Shown: in pieces, positions 1 through 12,239 of the stretch
How positions within the stretch are numbered: the stretch's first letter is position 1
How the letters are laid out: each line of letters starts with the position of its first letter
Notes under the pieces: generated by a model
Told to the model about the DNA's origin: nothing
What the model saw: only the letters and a program-made list of their open reading frames with translations
Databases searched by the model: none
Origin: Cinnamomum chago
Lineage: Eukaryota > Streptophyta > Magnoliopsida > Laurales > Lauraceae
NCBI GenBank assembly: GCA_038049695.1
Contig: CP142453.1
Location: 132,420,001 to 132,484,000 of the forward strand
DNA: 64,000 bases
Direction of reading: 5' to 3'
Made by a program: the position numbers and the translations under genes

Positions 1-2731
1 AAATCCAACACATTAGATTTTATCGTTGATGTTTTAGAAAAAGATACCCAATGTTGTTTACCAAACAAGCAATAATCACAAGGGTCAAGGGATGTACCTT
101 TGGAGTAATGAATACGATCTTTCTTTGCCAATAACTGCAGTCCTTTCTCACTCGTATGTCTCAGTCTCTTGTGCCACAGATTCGGAGAGGATCTGTCTTC
201 AACAGCATTTAACACACCTTTGCATAGCTTCACATGTGTCTTGTACAGCGTATTACACGCCTTCCCTCTCGCAACAATAAGAGACCCTTTAGTGAGTTTC
301 CACCTGCCATTTCCAAAGTAACTCTCATAACCTGCACGGTCCAATGAAGCTCCGGAAATCAGATTCAACCGCAGATCAGGAATATGTCGCACATCTTTCA
401 GCGTCATTGTGCAACCAATATCGGTTTTAATGCAGACATCACCGATCCCAACAATATCCAAATGACTTGTGTTGCCCATCTTTACAGTGCCAAAGTCCCC
501 TGCTTTGTACGTTGTGAACATCTCCTTAGAAGGAGTAGCATGGTAGGATGTCGCTGTGTCAACAACCCACTCAACCTGATCATCTGCAACACTCAAACAC
601 CCTTCATCTTCACTGGCCAGTAGCGCTACTTCATTATCCAAAGTAGCTGTAGTGTTAGTGTCATTCTTCTGCTCATTGTTGGCTCCTTTCTTTTCCTTAA
701 AGGCAAAGCAATTCTTCTTAATGTGACCTTCCTTACCACAGTGAAAGCATTTTCCAGACTTTTTCTTAGTCTGTGATTCACCTCTAGACTTGCCACGACC
801 CCCCTTTGGTGCCTTACTCTTACTCCTCCCCCTTTTCTCTGTAACAAAGGCCTGTGCATTATCCTTCCCTGCAGTTTTTCTTCGTGTTTCTTTATTTAAC
901 AAGCTGCTAGTAACCTGACTCATTGATAACACACCATCTGGAGTAGAGTTGCTCACGGAAACAACTAATGTCTCCCATGTATCTGGCAAAGAACTTAGAA
1001 GCAATAAAGCTTGCATCTCATCATCAAGGACCATCTTCATTGTGGCTAATTCATTCACAACGCATTGGAATTCATTTATGTACTCTTCAATTTTACCACC
1101 CTCCTTGAATTTCATATTCACAAGCTTTCTAATGAGAAAAGTTTTATTCACTGCCGTTTTCTTCTCATATCTTTCTTCTAATTTCTTCCAAAGGGTTCTC
1201 GCATTGGTTTCATTAGACACGTGATGAAATATACTGTTATCCACCCACTGTCTAATGTGACCAATGGTCTTTCTATGCATCTTTTTCCAATCTGGATCAG
1301 ACATCTCTTTTGGTCGGGCACTATCCCCCTCAATGGGATCATAGAGGTCTTTGCAATAGAGGATATCCTCCATCTTCGGTTTCCAAATTAACCAATTTGT
1401 ATAGTTCAATTTGATCATTGTAGTGTTCACATTGTTGTTCTCCATCTCAATTAAATAATCAAGAAATATAAACAACTTTCACTGACCTTAATTTCTGTAC
1501 CAATCTATAGATCTCTTCACCACGAGCACGCTGGAAGAAACGGATCCGAAATCCGACTCTGGATGGCTCCGATATCGCGAGAATAATTTTCTGTGCTTTG
1601 ATTAGTCAAACTTTCTTGTTGACCGTCAAACTGCCAATCTTCTTCCACAGTTACATAGATCTGCTCGCAACGAGTCCGTCGGCGCAAACGGATCTCCGAT
1701 CCGACCTCGGATGATCAAGATATCGCGAGAACAAGTTTCTGCCGTCGATCCAAGTCAAACTCCTGCTGACGGTACTGTTCGCTGACGTGATGCTGACGTC
1801 AGCGTCTGCTGGATGGGCTTCCGGCTTCACTGGTCAGGTCAAACTGGCCCAAAAACCAACCTGACTTGGACACTGGACTGGGCTAGGCTTCTTGGAGGAT
1901 CAGGTCAAAACCGACCCAAAAACCAGAACTAGGCCCACCTGCACTTCTTCTTCAAAGTTCAAACAGAACTCGGTTCTGTAACAGAACCAAGATCCAGCAC
2001 CTGCCCCCGCGTCCTTGCTTCTTCCTCTCCGGTCCGGCACGGTGCAAACGGCACGACGGCGGCTGGAATTTTTCTCCGGCGAAGTGCGGCGACGAGGACG
2101 GCGACGTTCTGATGGCGTCGGCGTTTTCTCTGCAACTTCGATTTTTTTTTTTTTTTTTTAGAATCGGTTGCAATCACTGCAACCAACTCAAAGGCGCTGC
2201 TGCCTTCTTTGTCAGTGGCACGACGTGGCGCTGTGACCCAGCCTCTTCGATATTCTCTGCTTGATCGTGTGGCCCAACAATGATTTTTCTTTTTCTGCGA
2301 CGAAGAACCACGCGCAGAAATCCGGATCAATTCCTTGATCCTTGATCCGATCCGTCGATCGCAACGAGACACAAACCAACCCTAAAAAACTCCTGTCTCT
2401 GATACCACTTGTTGTGCGCGTATATGCGGAAACGTGAAACAGCGATCGAGCAATCAATCAACCATACAAGAACAATTAATCACACACAAAGAGATTTACG
2501 TGGTTCGGCAATCTTGCCTACATCCACGGGAAAGAAACTCGACTCTCCTTTGGGTTCACTCTCTGTATGATATGCAGTACGGTCCATCATGGGTTACACA
2601 TTACATGAATATATAATGCTCTCTTTCTTGTCCCCCAAGAAACCCTATCTTAGTAAATAAGAAAGTCCCGGTACAATTACCAAAATACCCATGACCCTAA
2701 ACCCAATTGGTCTGGACCCACTAGGCCAACA
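1..2731 (-). mobile_element. Ty1/Copia LTR element, 5' part, running off the left edge
   Basis: Read on the minus strand, the order is LTR (2731-2410), a primer-binding site matching the initiator tRNA-Met 3' end (complement at 2397-2407), a leader of about 950 bases, then gag-pol starting at about 1445. The visible protein has a Copia gag (UBN2-type) region, a CCHC zinc knuckle near 0.71-0.75 kb (CFHCGKEGHIKKNC), a protease region near 0.55 kb and a GAG-pre-integrase region near 0.1-0.2 kb. Integrase, RT and RNase H would lie outside the window. The part in view looks whole, with no break seen by eye. Resemblance of the gag start (LYCKDLYDPIEG) suggests a Tork-like lineage, which is an inference. 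Age cannot be estimated because the second LTR is not in view. Confidence 0.88.
2410..2731 (-). repeat. 5' LTR of the left Copia element
   Basis: A 322-bp segment bounded by TGTTG and CAACA. It abuts the tRNA-Met primer-binding site complement (TGGTATCAGAG on the minus strand) after a two-base spacer. It includes the CGTGGTTCGGCAA motif common in Copia LTRs. The partner LTR is outside the window. Confidence 0.85.
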
Positions 2732-3355
2732 TTTTTAACTTGAAATAAATTTTTACCCAAAAAATAAAGTTGAAGTAAAGTTGAAACTAATAAAATAAAT
2801 GCACATATGAAAAATAAAACTTCAATTATTATATATTTCTTGAAATGAAATAAATGTACAGACTTTAATAACGTAATTCTTTTATAAAATAGGGCTCGCC
2901 CAGGCTGGGTCATGCCCTGCGTCGTGCCCTAGCCTAGCAAGGCCACCCTTTAGTCATGTCAGGCCTGATTGGCCTGGCCCAATTTACACCCCTATGCAGA
3001 AATGAGAGGCTTGTTAGCTTTAATGCAAATTAATCACATAGGATCAACCATCTTAGAATTAGATCTAAATAACATGAAGTTAAAATATAATGTAAATGCA
3101 AACCTAATTCCATCACTTAGATCTCTTGATTACGAAATGCAATGTTTTTCCGTGAGGAAAGTGGGTTACCTTGTCCCCCTTTATTTATAGTTTTACATCA
3201 CAGTTCCTTCGCATCATGGCACTCTATTTATCAAAGGGCTTATTACTCCCTTTATTTTAGGGTATTAAAAATCTATACATAGCCTCTTTTATTTATAAGC
3301 TCATCCTGTCATCCATTTAGAATAAGTAGAAGCAAGAGAGACCCAACTGCTTGGT
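2732..3355. other. Intergenic, no gene seen
   Basis: AT-rich sequence between the Copia LTR and a solo LTR. I see no coding exon, RNA gene or clear repeat border. The last five bases (TTGGT) are the left target duplication of the following solo LTR. Confidence 0.6.
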
Positions 3356-5778
3356 TGTTAGACCCCGTCCCGAGTTAATCTCGATTAACTCTAATTGATT
3401 GGAAATAAAGCTAATTAACTATGTTTAATTAAGTTAATTATGGTTTATGGCTAAATGAAATTGAATTAGTCTAAAATGAATGCTTTGGGCCTAATGAAAT
3501 GATAATGAAAGAGATCAGATGAATTGAATGAATTTTAGACTTAAACAAGGAAAACTAAGGATTTTTTCGTGAATACGAATCTTTGTGTATTTTGTCGAAT
3601 ACGAAAATTCTTGATAGCAACACGTGTACCTCGACGAGTACATTAACTTCCATAAAAGACTCGAACTCGTTCGACGAGTACTGAATCAAATGACCCTTCA
3701 TTTGACTCGAATTGTAAATAAGAAGAGATAGTGGACTAAAATGCAAAGTGGGGCTTATATAGAGATGAGATGAGTTCATTCATCTCATTCCCAGCTCCAG
3801 CAAACCCTAGACTTCTTGGCTTCTCCTTCTTCAATTTCCTCCATCAAGTGTCAAGGTTTTTAAGTGATTTTGGTAGAGATTAGAGTTACTCCATCTACTT
3901 CATCTTCTAGCTTGGTTTCCTTGGAGTTAAAGCTTGAGAGAAAGCTCAAGATTTCTCTTCACACAGGTTACAAGTGAGTGTTTGAATCCTTATTGAACTT
4001 TCAAGTTCTATTGAGTACTTAGGAATGGTTTCTAGCTCAGTTAACTTATAAGACTTATACCTTGAATGTTTTCATGGAGATAGGCTTGAAAAGAAGGATT
4101 CAAGTTGAGAAGTTTCCATTTCAAATCAAGCTAACAAAGGACTTCTTATTAAATTTATTTTCAATAGAGGTTTTTGTCAGTCAACTTTCAGTTAGAGGCA
4201 AGCATATGCTCTTCTAATGATTTATGATTTTATAGAACTTGTACGAACTCAAGGAGTTCAGTTTCCAGAAATTGCTTTAGAGTTTCTGAAGCTTTGGAAA
4301 GGTGACCAAAGTGGTGATTGAGGTGGTGACCGAGCTCACAATGATCGAGCTCATAATGACCGAGCTCACAATGACTGAGCTCACAGAATTTTGTACTGAA
4401 AAGTCTGAATTTTCAGTAATTGAACCTATTAGATTAGAAATTCTCTATGGCTATTAAATAGATAGTTTTGAGACTAATTAAGTTAACTCAAATGTTATAA
4501 TTGGTCTTGATTCGAGACGAATATAAGCCTCAAGTTGACCGACGTAAATGACGAATTGATTAAGAATTGTATCTAAACCTTCATAGGTGTTAACTAATGT
4601 TATTTGAACGAATAAATTACTAAATAAAGTGATGTTCAATAAGAATAATATGTACGTTGGATAACGAGCGTTTTACTCATTTGTTTGGTTTAGAAATCTG
4701 GATTAAATGATAGATTGAGTAGATTTCTCGAGTCTTGACACTACATAATAGTTTCTCAAACTTATTATCGAGTTGAACTGATTAATGTAACGAATAATGA
4801 ATAGTTATTAAATATAACACTAAATAATGAACATTTACTAAATGTAACAATGAAGTAATGAATAATCCTACTACAGCAGATGGACTGGGGTGTTCCGGAG
4901 CTCCGGAGCAATGCCAGTGATCTCTAATCAAGACATTGGTAGATCCCACATTTATATGGACCGAAGAGTCCCACTTGATAAGTCATCTAAAAGACATAGA
5001 CTGAAAAGTCACTGAATTCATAAGTCATTTAATAAATATTTAATGAAATCAATGAATGAAATACAAATGAATGAACATGAAATGAACGACTGCTTCCTTT
5101 AAGAAGAACTGAACTGAGTTGAAACAAATGTTATTGTAGTTGCCAATTTAGTAATTGATATTACTCAACTCTCGTGAATAGTTACTGTACTGAATGGAAT
5201 TGTCTAGAATTATTAAATTGATAGATTGACAGGTTATTGTATATGGTAGTATGAACTATCATAGAATTGTATATATATTGTTGACCCGTCGTGTTCACGG
5301 TGTTATTGATGAACATTACAGGTCCAGTTGCCTGTGTTGGTCATGCCGAGACCACACTGCAAGCGGAGGAGGCCCATCCGATACCTCCAAGAGGTTTAAT
5401 CGAATGGACGTGAATTGGAGTGCCAATAAAAGGGATATTTTGGAAAATATTTTGGTAGATACTTTTGTATATTCATTTTGCATAGTAATTAGATGTCACC
5501 TGCATTGTATTTGAATATGCAGTGGTTGACTTTGATAGGAAGTAAATTATGTATATTGACTTCACTTTATGTAAAGAACTTGTTCAATTTTTAATAGTTG
5601 TCAATGTATACATACATATATTCCGCAAAATATATATTGATAGGTACGTATGTAAGATCTCTTGTGGACTTTGTCTTAACTTTGGTTAATGTAAGGTTTA
5701 CGGGAGTAAGTATGATTGGATTCGCGACCCGGGGTTAATTAATCTCAATTACTCGGATCTCGGGCTCAGGTCCTGACA
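3356..5778 (+). repeat. Solo LTR, long Ty3/gypsy-like family A (copy 1)
   Basis: A 2423-bp unit starting TGTTAGACCCCG and ending CCTGACA, flanked on both sides by the perfect 5-bp target duplication TTGGT (3351-3355 and 5779-5783). No internal coding region lies between the duplications, so this is a solo LTR left by LTR-LTR recombination. A TATATAGA box near 3757 fits an LTR promoter on the plus strand. A short degenerate tandem repeat around CCGAGCTCACAATGA lies at 4325-4386. The same family occurs inverted at 51748-54089. LTR length and the TGTTA...CCCC start suggest gypsy (Del/Tekay-like), but without an internal region the lineage is unproven. Confidence 0.85.
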
Positions 5779-5783
5779 TTGGT

Positions 5784-7505
5784 CGTCCAAAGTGAGGGCC
5801 ACTATGGGCATGTGGATGTGGACCATACACCAAATAATTCTAACAAGGTTAGTTAAGCATGGTTAAAGATATGGGTGATTTACTGTTCATATAAAGGGGA
5901 TGTGGGTGTGCACGGCATTATGGGAGGGTGCATATAGAATCACCCTAAAGATATTTTATTTTTAACCTTAAATATGAATACTTAACATGGTTGTATCTCA
6001 TATTTTAGCATAGCAGAAAACAAGGTGTAATTAAGAGTTATAGCGTTTGAGGCACTTGTCTACCCTAAACGCTTATAGAATTTATAAGATTTTACGGACA
6101 ATGTTTTTCTACTTGTTTGTACGTGTGCATGGATGAGTAAAGGTAAGGTCATGCAAAAGTTAAAAAAAAAAAAAAGAAGTAAAAGTAGAGGTGAAGTAAA
6201 ATATTTTTTAGAGGTAAAGTATAGGTAGAAGAGGAAATTGAGATTAAAAATTACCTTTATTCGTAAAGTTTATTATACCATATTCAGTCACACTTTTTTA
6301 TTGTAAAAAAAAAAAAAAAAAGGAAAACAACTATTGGAGGAGTAAAAACATTATAAGTTTATTTCTCTGCTTGACTTTTAACATCAAAACATGGTGAAAT
6401 AAAAAAACGTCCCATCATACGCCTATTCTAACTCCACTTATACTGCTCATTGTGATAAACAAATGCCCCTAAAATTAAATGCGAAGACATGCAAGAAACC
6501 ATCAAAATGTACCACATTTGATAGGAATTGATTTCCTAGTGTAAATTACATTATTCCATATAGAACGGTGCTACTTGGACCGAACATGGGGACCGGGCCA
6601 TGGTCCGTTACTTGGGATCCTGTGGTCCTCATGGGGACCGGGCCATGGTCCGGTCCCCATGTTCGGTCCAAGTAGACTTTTGGTTCCATATATAGCTCTC
6701 TTTCGGGTTCGTAAGTCACAAGTAAGGTAGTAATCGAGACCAATAAATGAGACCGGCGGCACGTTTCATTTGTGAACCAGCCTATTCAAGACAAGAAACA
6801 AATGCTTATGGCAGAGTTCAAATTCAAGTTTAAACCAGACTCAAGTGAAGAAAAACACGTCCCCTGACATGTTATCACACTACCAATAGCAGTGATCTAT
6901 ACGCCATGATGATTTCGGGTAATCATGCAAAAATGGAAAATAGAGAGAAAGAGACATATCTAATAAGAATATCAACACTTTCGTCTGCAAAAGATATGAA
7001 ATAGACACTCGATCCCCTAAATTATCTTCACAATAACAACAACAGTGATCCATAATTATCTCCTAATGGGTTTTCTACCTAACCGTTATTATATATGAAA
7101 TAGACTGATTTTAAATTGAAATCTGCTCCAATTGATTTTGATCAATCCCACAATTTAGAATTCTATTGTAATATTATTTGATCTAATTCAATTCAATAAG
7201 ATGTCATTTATTACTCATCATTTATTACTCACTCCTCACCTCTTCCTCTTTCCAAACGACTCTCTTTTAATGGCACTCAAATCTCCTCTCCCAACTTGCC
7301 CTCGGCTTTAGAAACACGTCTCTCTCTCTCTTTGTTTGGTCCCCGTACAAGCCTGGTCTCCCTCATAATCTTTTTTTCTTTCCTTTTCTTTATTGTCATG
7401 ATATGAATTTTAACTATAGATAGGTGAAAACAATTTTATCATTGGGAATGCAAGTCAAACAAATAAAATCTGCAATTGCTGTTAAGAGAGCATTTCTCCT
7501 TTAAC
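5784..7505. other. Intergenic, foldback and simple repeats only
   Basis: No exon or RNA gene seen. It holds poly-A runs near 6162 and 6305, the foldback at 6571-6675 and a short CT run near 7320. The right edge is the target duplication of the SINE. Confidence 0.55.
6571..6675. repeat. Inverted repeat (foldback) with GGACCGGGCCATGGTCC core
   Basis: Two perfect 26-bp arms (6571-6596 and 6650-6675) read CTACTTGGACCGAACATGGG outward and can form a hairpin. A near-palindromic block GGACCGGGCCATGGTCC occurs twice inside (from about 6590 and 6634). A related block GGGGACCGGGCCA...TTGGTCCCC followed by GTCCAAGTGGACTTTTT lies at 47894-47951. This points to a dispersed foldback family. No target duplication was identified. 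Confidence 0.7.
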
Positions 7506-7517
7506 AGATGCACACTT

Positions 7518-7710
7518 AAACCCCAAGGGGTAGCTTAGTTGGCCTAAGACCACGGTTTGCTCCCGGAGATTGTGGGTTCGAAACTCCACTATCACACTAG
7601 GGCTACAGGGGATTTACCCGACTTCCCTCTGGGCCCGGAGGGATTAGTCCAGCCCAAAAGGTTGGGAACCCTCCGACAGCCAAAAAAAAAAAAAAAAAAA
7701 AAAAAAAAGA
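7518..7710 (+). mobile_element. tRNA-derived SINE with poly-A tail (copy 1)
   Basis: The head carries a Pol III A box (TAGCTTAGTTGG, 7531-7542) and B box (GGTTCGAAACTCC, 7575-7587). A unique body with GGGATTTACCCGACTTCCCT and GGTTGGGAACCCTCCGACAG follows, then an A run of more than 25 bases. The element is flanked by the 12-bp target duplication AGATGCACACTT (7506-7517 and 7711-7722). Head, tail and duplication together make the call firm. Related copies lie on the minus strand near 8.6, 38.4 and 46.7 kb. Confidence 0.9.
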
Positions 7711-7722
7711 AGATGCACACTT

Positions 7723-8550
7723 GCAAATGAAAATATTCTAGTGATTCCATGTTGGGGCCAAACCTGAAATAATATGGCAAGGACAAGGCCAATCTCAGAC
7801 CGGTACCAATTGGTGGCAAGGGCTAGGGAAGGACCACTACTCATCTGACGTTGAAAGTTAGAAACAAACCCAAAATAGGAAAAATAAAATAAAAAGCAGC
7901 TTCTAGGAGATGGAAAATTAATCAGATTGGGGTTCATCCTTATCTTATCTCTACTCAGTTGTTTTGAAACTCGTCCGAGTCAACTCGGTCTAACCGAGTC
8001 GAATCTTAATTGGCTCGGACTCATTTTTATTTTTTTTAGGTAGGTTGCATCCATCTTATCTATCCAAAGCAGCTCCCACCATCTTCAACCAGGGTTTGGA
8101 AAGGTCATGATATTCCATTTTATGATCTGAGATCTCTATGATCATATGACTGCATCTCCTCCTTTTTCTTTTTCTTTTCCTTTCTCTTTTTTTTTTTTCC
8201 TGCCATTTTTACTTTAGTTGGTGATTTGAAGTTTGGAGTTAGTTTTATTTAGAAAAATGGTGATTTAGTTTTATTTTTTCTGTTAATTTATACATTATTC
8301 ATCTTCATATATTTTTATGCACAAATCTCTTCGAAAGTAAAGTTTGCAACTTTTTTTCCCTCTCTATGTTACTTGATTTGGATTGTGAAGTTATGTACTC
8401 TCTCACTCCCTCTCCGGCAATATGTTAATCATTGTATAATCAATTGCTGCATTTATAATCCTTTTTTCATCTGTTAGATTGGACTTTATATAACTTTAAA
8501 GTAATTTTGAGTATGGTATACAATTCTTAATCAGATTATGTTTTATCTTT
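7723..8550. other. Intergenic, nothing recognised
   Basis: AT-rich sequence with T-rich tracts near 8160-8200 and no ORF with family resemblance. Confidence 0.5.
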
Positions 8551-8570
8551 TATATATATATATATATATT

Positions 8571-8730
8571 TTATAACGGAGGGTGTCCCAGCCCCTTCGG
8601 CCAGAATAATTCTTACAGGCCTAGTGAGCCAGGTAATCCCCTATGGCGCCAGTGTGGTAGTATAATTTTAAATCCTTAACTTCCGAGTGCAAACTATGGT
8701 CCTAAGCCAACTGAACTATCCATCGGGGTT
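8571..8730 (-). mobile_element. Diverged SINE of the same family (copy 2)
   Basis: Read on the minus strand it starts ACCCCGATGGATAGTTCAGT, continues through the body motif GGGGATTACCTGGCTC and ends in CACCCTCCGTTATAAAA. It is followed by a TA microsatellite (8549-8570 on the plus strand) in place of a clean A tail. It aligns with the SINE at 7518-7710 but has many substitutions. No target duplication was found, so this is an older copy. Confidence 0.72.
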
Positions 8731-9742
8731 ACAAAGTTACCGGTTGAATTTCTAATGTTAATCCTTGATTTATTTTTTATTTCTTTGAGTCGTAATGTCT
8801 TAAGTTTATAATAATGAATATTTGTGAAATCAAATTCTCATTAATGATAAATATCTGATTATATTGCGTGAGAATTGTAAAAAGAACTCAAAATTTATTT
8901 TCTTGTCTTAAGCCCTAGGCTGGCCCGGGACTGCACAACCCTCCAAGGGTTATGGGCCGTGATGTGGCCTTGTATGGCCATGCCCCATGCATGATGATCA
9001 ATTTGTTATATTGGGGACTAGAGCATGTGGTGGTAAGAGAGTCATGGCTGATTATGTGGGTTATGGTGAGTTGATTTTTGCATGAGTAGTGAAGGGCTGT
9101 TTTGCATGCAATGGGTTATACATAGAGGCTGCCCTTGGCCCTTGCATTTAAAGATGGCATGAATCAATGAAAGGTATGTCTGTAACCTGCAGAATTCATT
9201 TCAGTCCTAAGAAAATATGTTGCCGAAAAAAGTATGAGGGTAGGGAATGGACAACAATCAAGGATTTTAAAGTATGAGGGTAGGGAATGGACAACAATCA
9301 ACGATTTTTATAAGTGAAATTCTTCATTCTTTTAGGTCAGGTTTGGCAACCAAATCTTAAGGGAAAAGATTTTGGGTTTCCCTAATATTGTGGTAAATCC
9401 ATGTTTGGTAATTGTAAATTTATGAAAATTTGGACGAATGAGAATATTTATACATTAGTATTTTCAGATCCGATCACCCCCCATAAGATTTGAAAATCCT
9501 CACTTAAGTGTATTTGCACGCCCAATCCTATTTTTCTCAGCTTTATGTATCGATACACACCAATATCAGTATGAAATCATCAACTATATAAATCCCCAGA
9601 AAGGAATCTTTACTCCAATGGTGATGAAGAATCATCAGATCTATGGATTTATCGCCTGTTACCAAATATGCTCTTATAGTGCACATTTTCTGTTGGGTTT
9701 TTCATATCTTGAATCTGAAGGCATTAACAACATAAATTAGTG
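8731..9742. other. Intergenic, nothing else recognised
   Basis: Apart from the short tandem duplication at 9231-9300 I see no gene or element border with support. Confidence 0.45.
9231..9300. repeat. Short tandem duplication, 40-bp period
   Basis: A 30-base block starting AGTATGAGGGTAGGGAATGG is present at 9231-9260 and again at 9271-9300 without a mismatch, separated by ten A/T-rich bases. Confidence 0.85.
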
Positions 9743-10066
9743 TGCGTTTGGTAAAATCATAAAAGATCTCCTTTTTCATGAGGTAATTAGGGGTCGCCTT
9801 CTAAAAATTACTATGTAAAACCCACCACTTGCATCATTTTGGAATTTTTATAAGGTTTCATCCAAAACACAATAAATCTCGCATTGTCCACCTCTATCCG
9901 CCTTAGAAAAAATCAAGTCGCAGCCCCTCTTTATTTTATTTTTTTCTTAGAGGTAAAAACTCTAATTTGCAAATAAGCACTAAAATTAGAAAAATATGAT
10001 TAGAGGTTTACCCGATATTCTAATATGTAAATAAGCTCTAAAGCACTTTTAGAGTTACCAAACGCC
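9743..10066. mobile_element. Possible MITE with GCGTTTGGTAA ends
   Basis: The left end reads TGCGTTTGGTAA (9743-9754). The right end reads TTACCAAACGCC (10055-10066), its reverse complement with one mismatch. The 324-bp AT-rich interior has no coding potential. GTTTGGT-type ends are frequent in plant MITEs. No convincing target duplication was found, so the call is tentative. Confidence 0.45.
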
Positions 10067-11281
10067 CTGAAGTGGCCATGAATAAACTCATCTTCTTTTT
10101 TCTTAAAGAAGATGTAGAGATGCTTGACATGATGGGTTTATCTTACACCATATCATAGTAAAAAAGTTAAGCTACAAGTCAGAGCTACAGCAGTGGGAAC
10201 TGTGGGATCATTTGTGCAATACCTACAGAATAAGTAGGATTTTAATTTGCAGATAATGTACTTGTGTCAAAGAAGCCAATTGTGCAAGGATTTGAGATAG
10301 AGACGCACAAGATTAATCATTAATTAGTAGTCAAATCCCTAGAAATTCAAATTAATTAGTCAATGTAGTCAAACTATTAACTAGAAAGATATTACCAGTG
10401 ATTTTGGATGGAGTCAAGTACAATATATATTGTAAACAATAGCTCTAAATCACAGGCTGGTTTGCTATAAGGAAGGTGACAATCATGTTGGCACTTAATT
10501 TGTGGACCAACTATTGGCAACATTGAAAATGGGTCCCAAAACCCTAAGCTCAATATATTTGCTTATCCAATTCTTGTGTTACTACAGCTGCTATTCCAAG
10601 TGATCTGGACCAAGAAAGAGGCTTGTATTGAGTGGTTTGACAGCTGAATGTAAAACTTTTGACTTTTGTCACAACTCTAACATGAGTTTTGAGAGAACTT
10701 GGCGTGGATAATGTGAGTATAGAAACAAATTTCAGTGACTGACCCAAAATTGATCTTGATGGGCCCAATGAAAAGTGGGTGTTGGCTGATGGATAATGCC
10801 GGGTGATATGGAGCATTGCCCATTCACCTACAAGCAAGCAAAAGAATCATGCTATCTGATGAATTGGTAGTCCACATGCGTACGAAAAGAGTGGGGTCCA
10901 AGGACATATCTGTTAACCAAGAAATATAAATATCAATGTGTCCAAACCATCAAATAAATATCAAATTTAATATTTAATATTGATCATTGTCACCCATATG
11001 ATCCAGAAAAAGGAAATAGACAACTAAGGATAAAATCCAGCAAATGTCTCAAATCATTGACATACTCCAACTGATCGGCAAAACTTAATTGTAAATTTAA
11101 GGAAATCTATTTTTGGCACATGGCGAGCATAAATAAATTGATGGGAGTTCACTTCACACCTCGTACCCCATCAAAGTGTCTTTTTCACTTAAGAAAATAG
11201 CTTAGAAAACTTTAGTTCTTGTGTATGAGCCAATAATTGTATAAAAAATGTGGGAAAAAATATCTTCACCTATGACTCGAC
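10067..11281. other. Intergenic, no gene seen
   Basis: AT-rich and low in coding signal. Short ORFs here have no recognisable family. Confidence 0.45.
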
Positions 11282-11282
11282 T

Positions 11283-11600
11283 GGCGTGTTTGGCAATTTA
11301 CTAGTAAAGTTAAAGAAAAGTAAAACCTCCATTATCCAAACAAGAAAAAACAAAGAGTAATACCAAAAGTATACAAATTCAAAAAAATTTCTTTCTTAAA
11401 AAAAATAAAAATAAAAACAACGTCATTTCACCACTAAATGACAAAAAAAAAATCATATTTTTACACAAAAAGTAAAAGCGATTCATTATCAAATAATTAA
11501 AAACAAAGGACCATCATAACCCCCTATATATATTTTTATTCTCTCTTGATTTGATACTTCACCTCACTTAATTTCAATTCACCATTCATCCAAACACATG
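11283..11600. mobile_element. Tourist-like MITE, copy 1 of a two-copy family
   Basis: About 318 bp starting GGCGTGTTTGGCAATTTACTAG and ending TTCACCATTCATCCAAACA. It aligns along its length with 49017-49323, sharing CAAACACAAAAAGTAAAA-type stretches and ATTCTCTC(T/C)TGATTTGAT. The second copy shows a TAA target duplication typical of PIF/Harbinger elements. There is no coding capacity. Confidence 0.72.
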
Positions 11601-12133
11601 CAGAAAATCTGCACCATCTAAACATCGTAGCCCTTTGTGAAATAACTTTAAAGCTTAATGGTCTTTTAATTATCTTTTTGTTTATGAGCATTGCGCACGA
11701 CGCTAGTTCGTCGGGGGATAAGGGTGAGAAAGTAGGTGTGCGGATCAAAAGTGAGCCCGAGTTGACCCCATAGAGTTGGATTGTACATTCAGTTGAAAAA
11801 AAAAAAAAAAAAAAAAAAACCCTCTCCTTCAACATTATCTTGAATCTTAATAAAAGACCTGTAATTTTCACTTTGATAAGCAAGAAGTTGGTGAACCAGG
11901 TACAGTCCAAAATCTAACCTAACGGTGGTTTGCTAATCATGATTGCACACCCCTCCCAATTCATTTCAAGTTTCAGAGCCCTAATTTGCTGCTCATCTCC
12001 AATTTATTTACTAAATAGGGACTACATTTTGGAGATGCTCTCAAAGTTGGGGGTGACAATGGGTCCATGCAATCTATTCAGCCACATCAAGTTCAGCAGT
12101 GGGTCCCACAAGCCCAATGGCTGCGATTCTTCA

Positions 12134-12139
12134 CACGTG
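12134..12139 (+). promoter_or_regulatory. G-box/ABRE core (CACGTG) in the FRL3 promoter
   Basis: CACGTG lies 70 bases upstream of the TATA box of the FRIGIDA-like gene. Such palindromes bind bZIP and bHLH factors. Function here is inferred from position only. Confidence 0.4.
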
Positions 12140-12208
12140 CGAAGCCACTTGCGAACTGCCAATCCTGTCCGTCTTCGCGCGAATATCCTTAGCAAGTCTC
12201 TCTCTCTC

Positions 12209-12216
12209 TATAAAAA
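12209..12216 (+). promoter_or_regulatory. TATA box of the FRIGIDA-like gene
   Basis: TATAAAAA is followed about 30 bases later by a CT-rich tract (12246-12268), a typical plant 5' leader. A good splice donor (CT|GTGAGT) lies at 12328/12329. Transcription probably starts near 12240. Confidence 0.6.
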
Positions 12217-12239
12217 GGACCTGCAAACCGCGTCCTTTG

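Noticed and set aside
1959-2372. 137-codon minus-strand ORF
   Set aside because: It lies wholly in the noncoding leader of the Copia element, is Arg/Ser/Lys-rich with a homopolymer-driven Lys run, and resembles no family.
3356-5778. Full-length gypsy element
   Set aside because: The unit is directly flanked by matching TTGGT duplications and has no gag-pol, so it is a solo LTR.
7518-7590. A tRNA gene
   Set aside because: The A and B boxes belong to a SINE with a body, A tail and target duplications; the cloverleaf is not complete.
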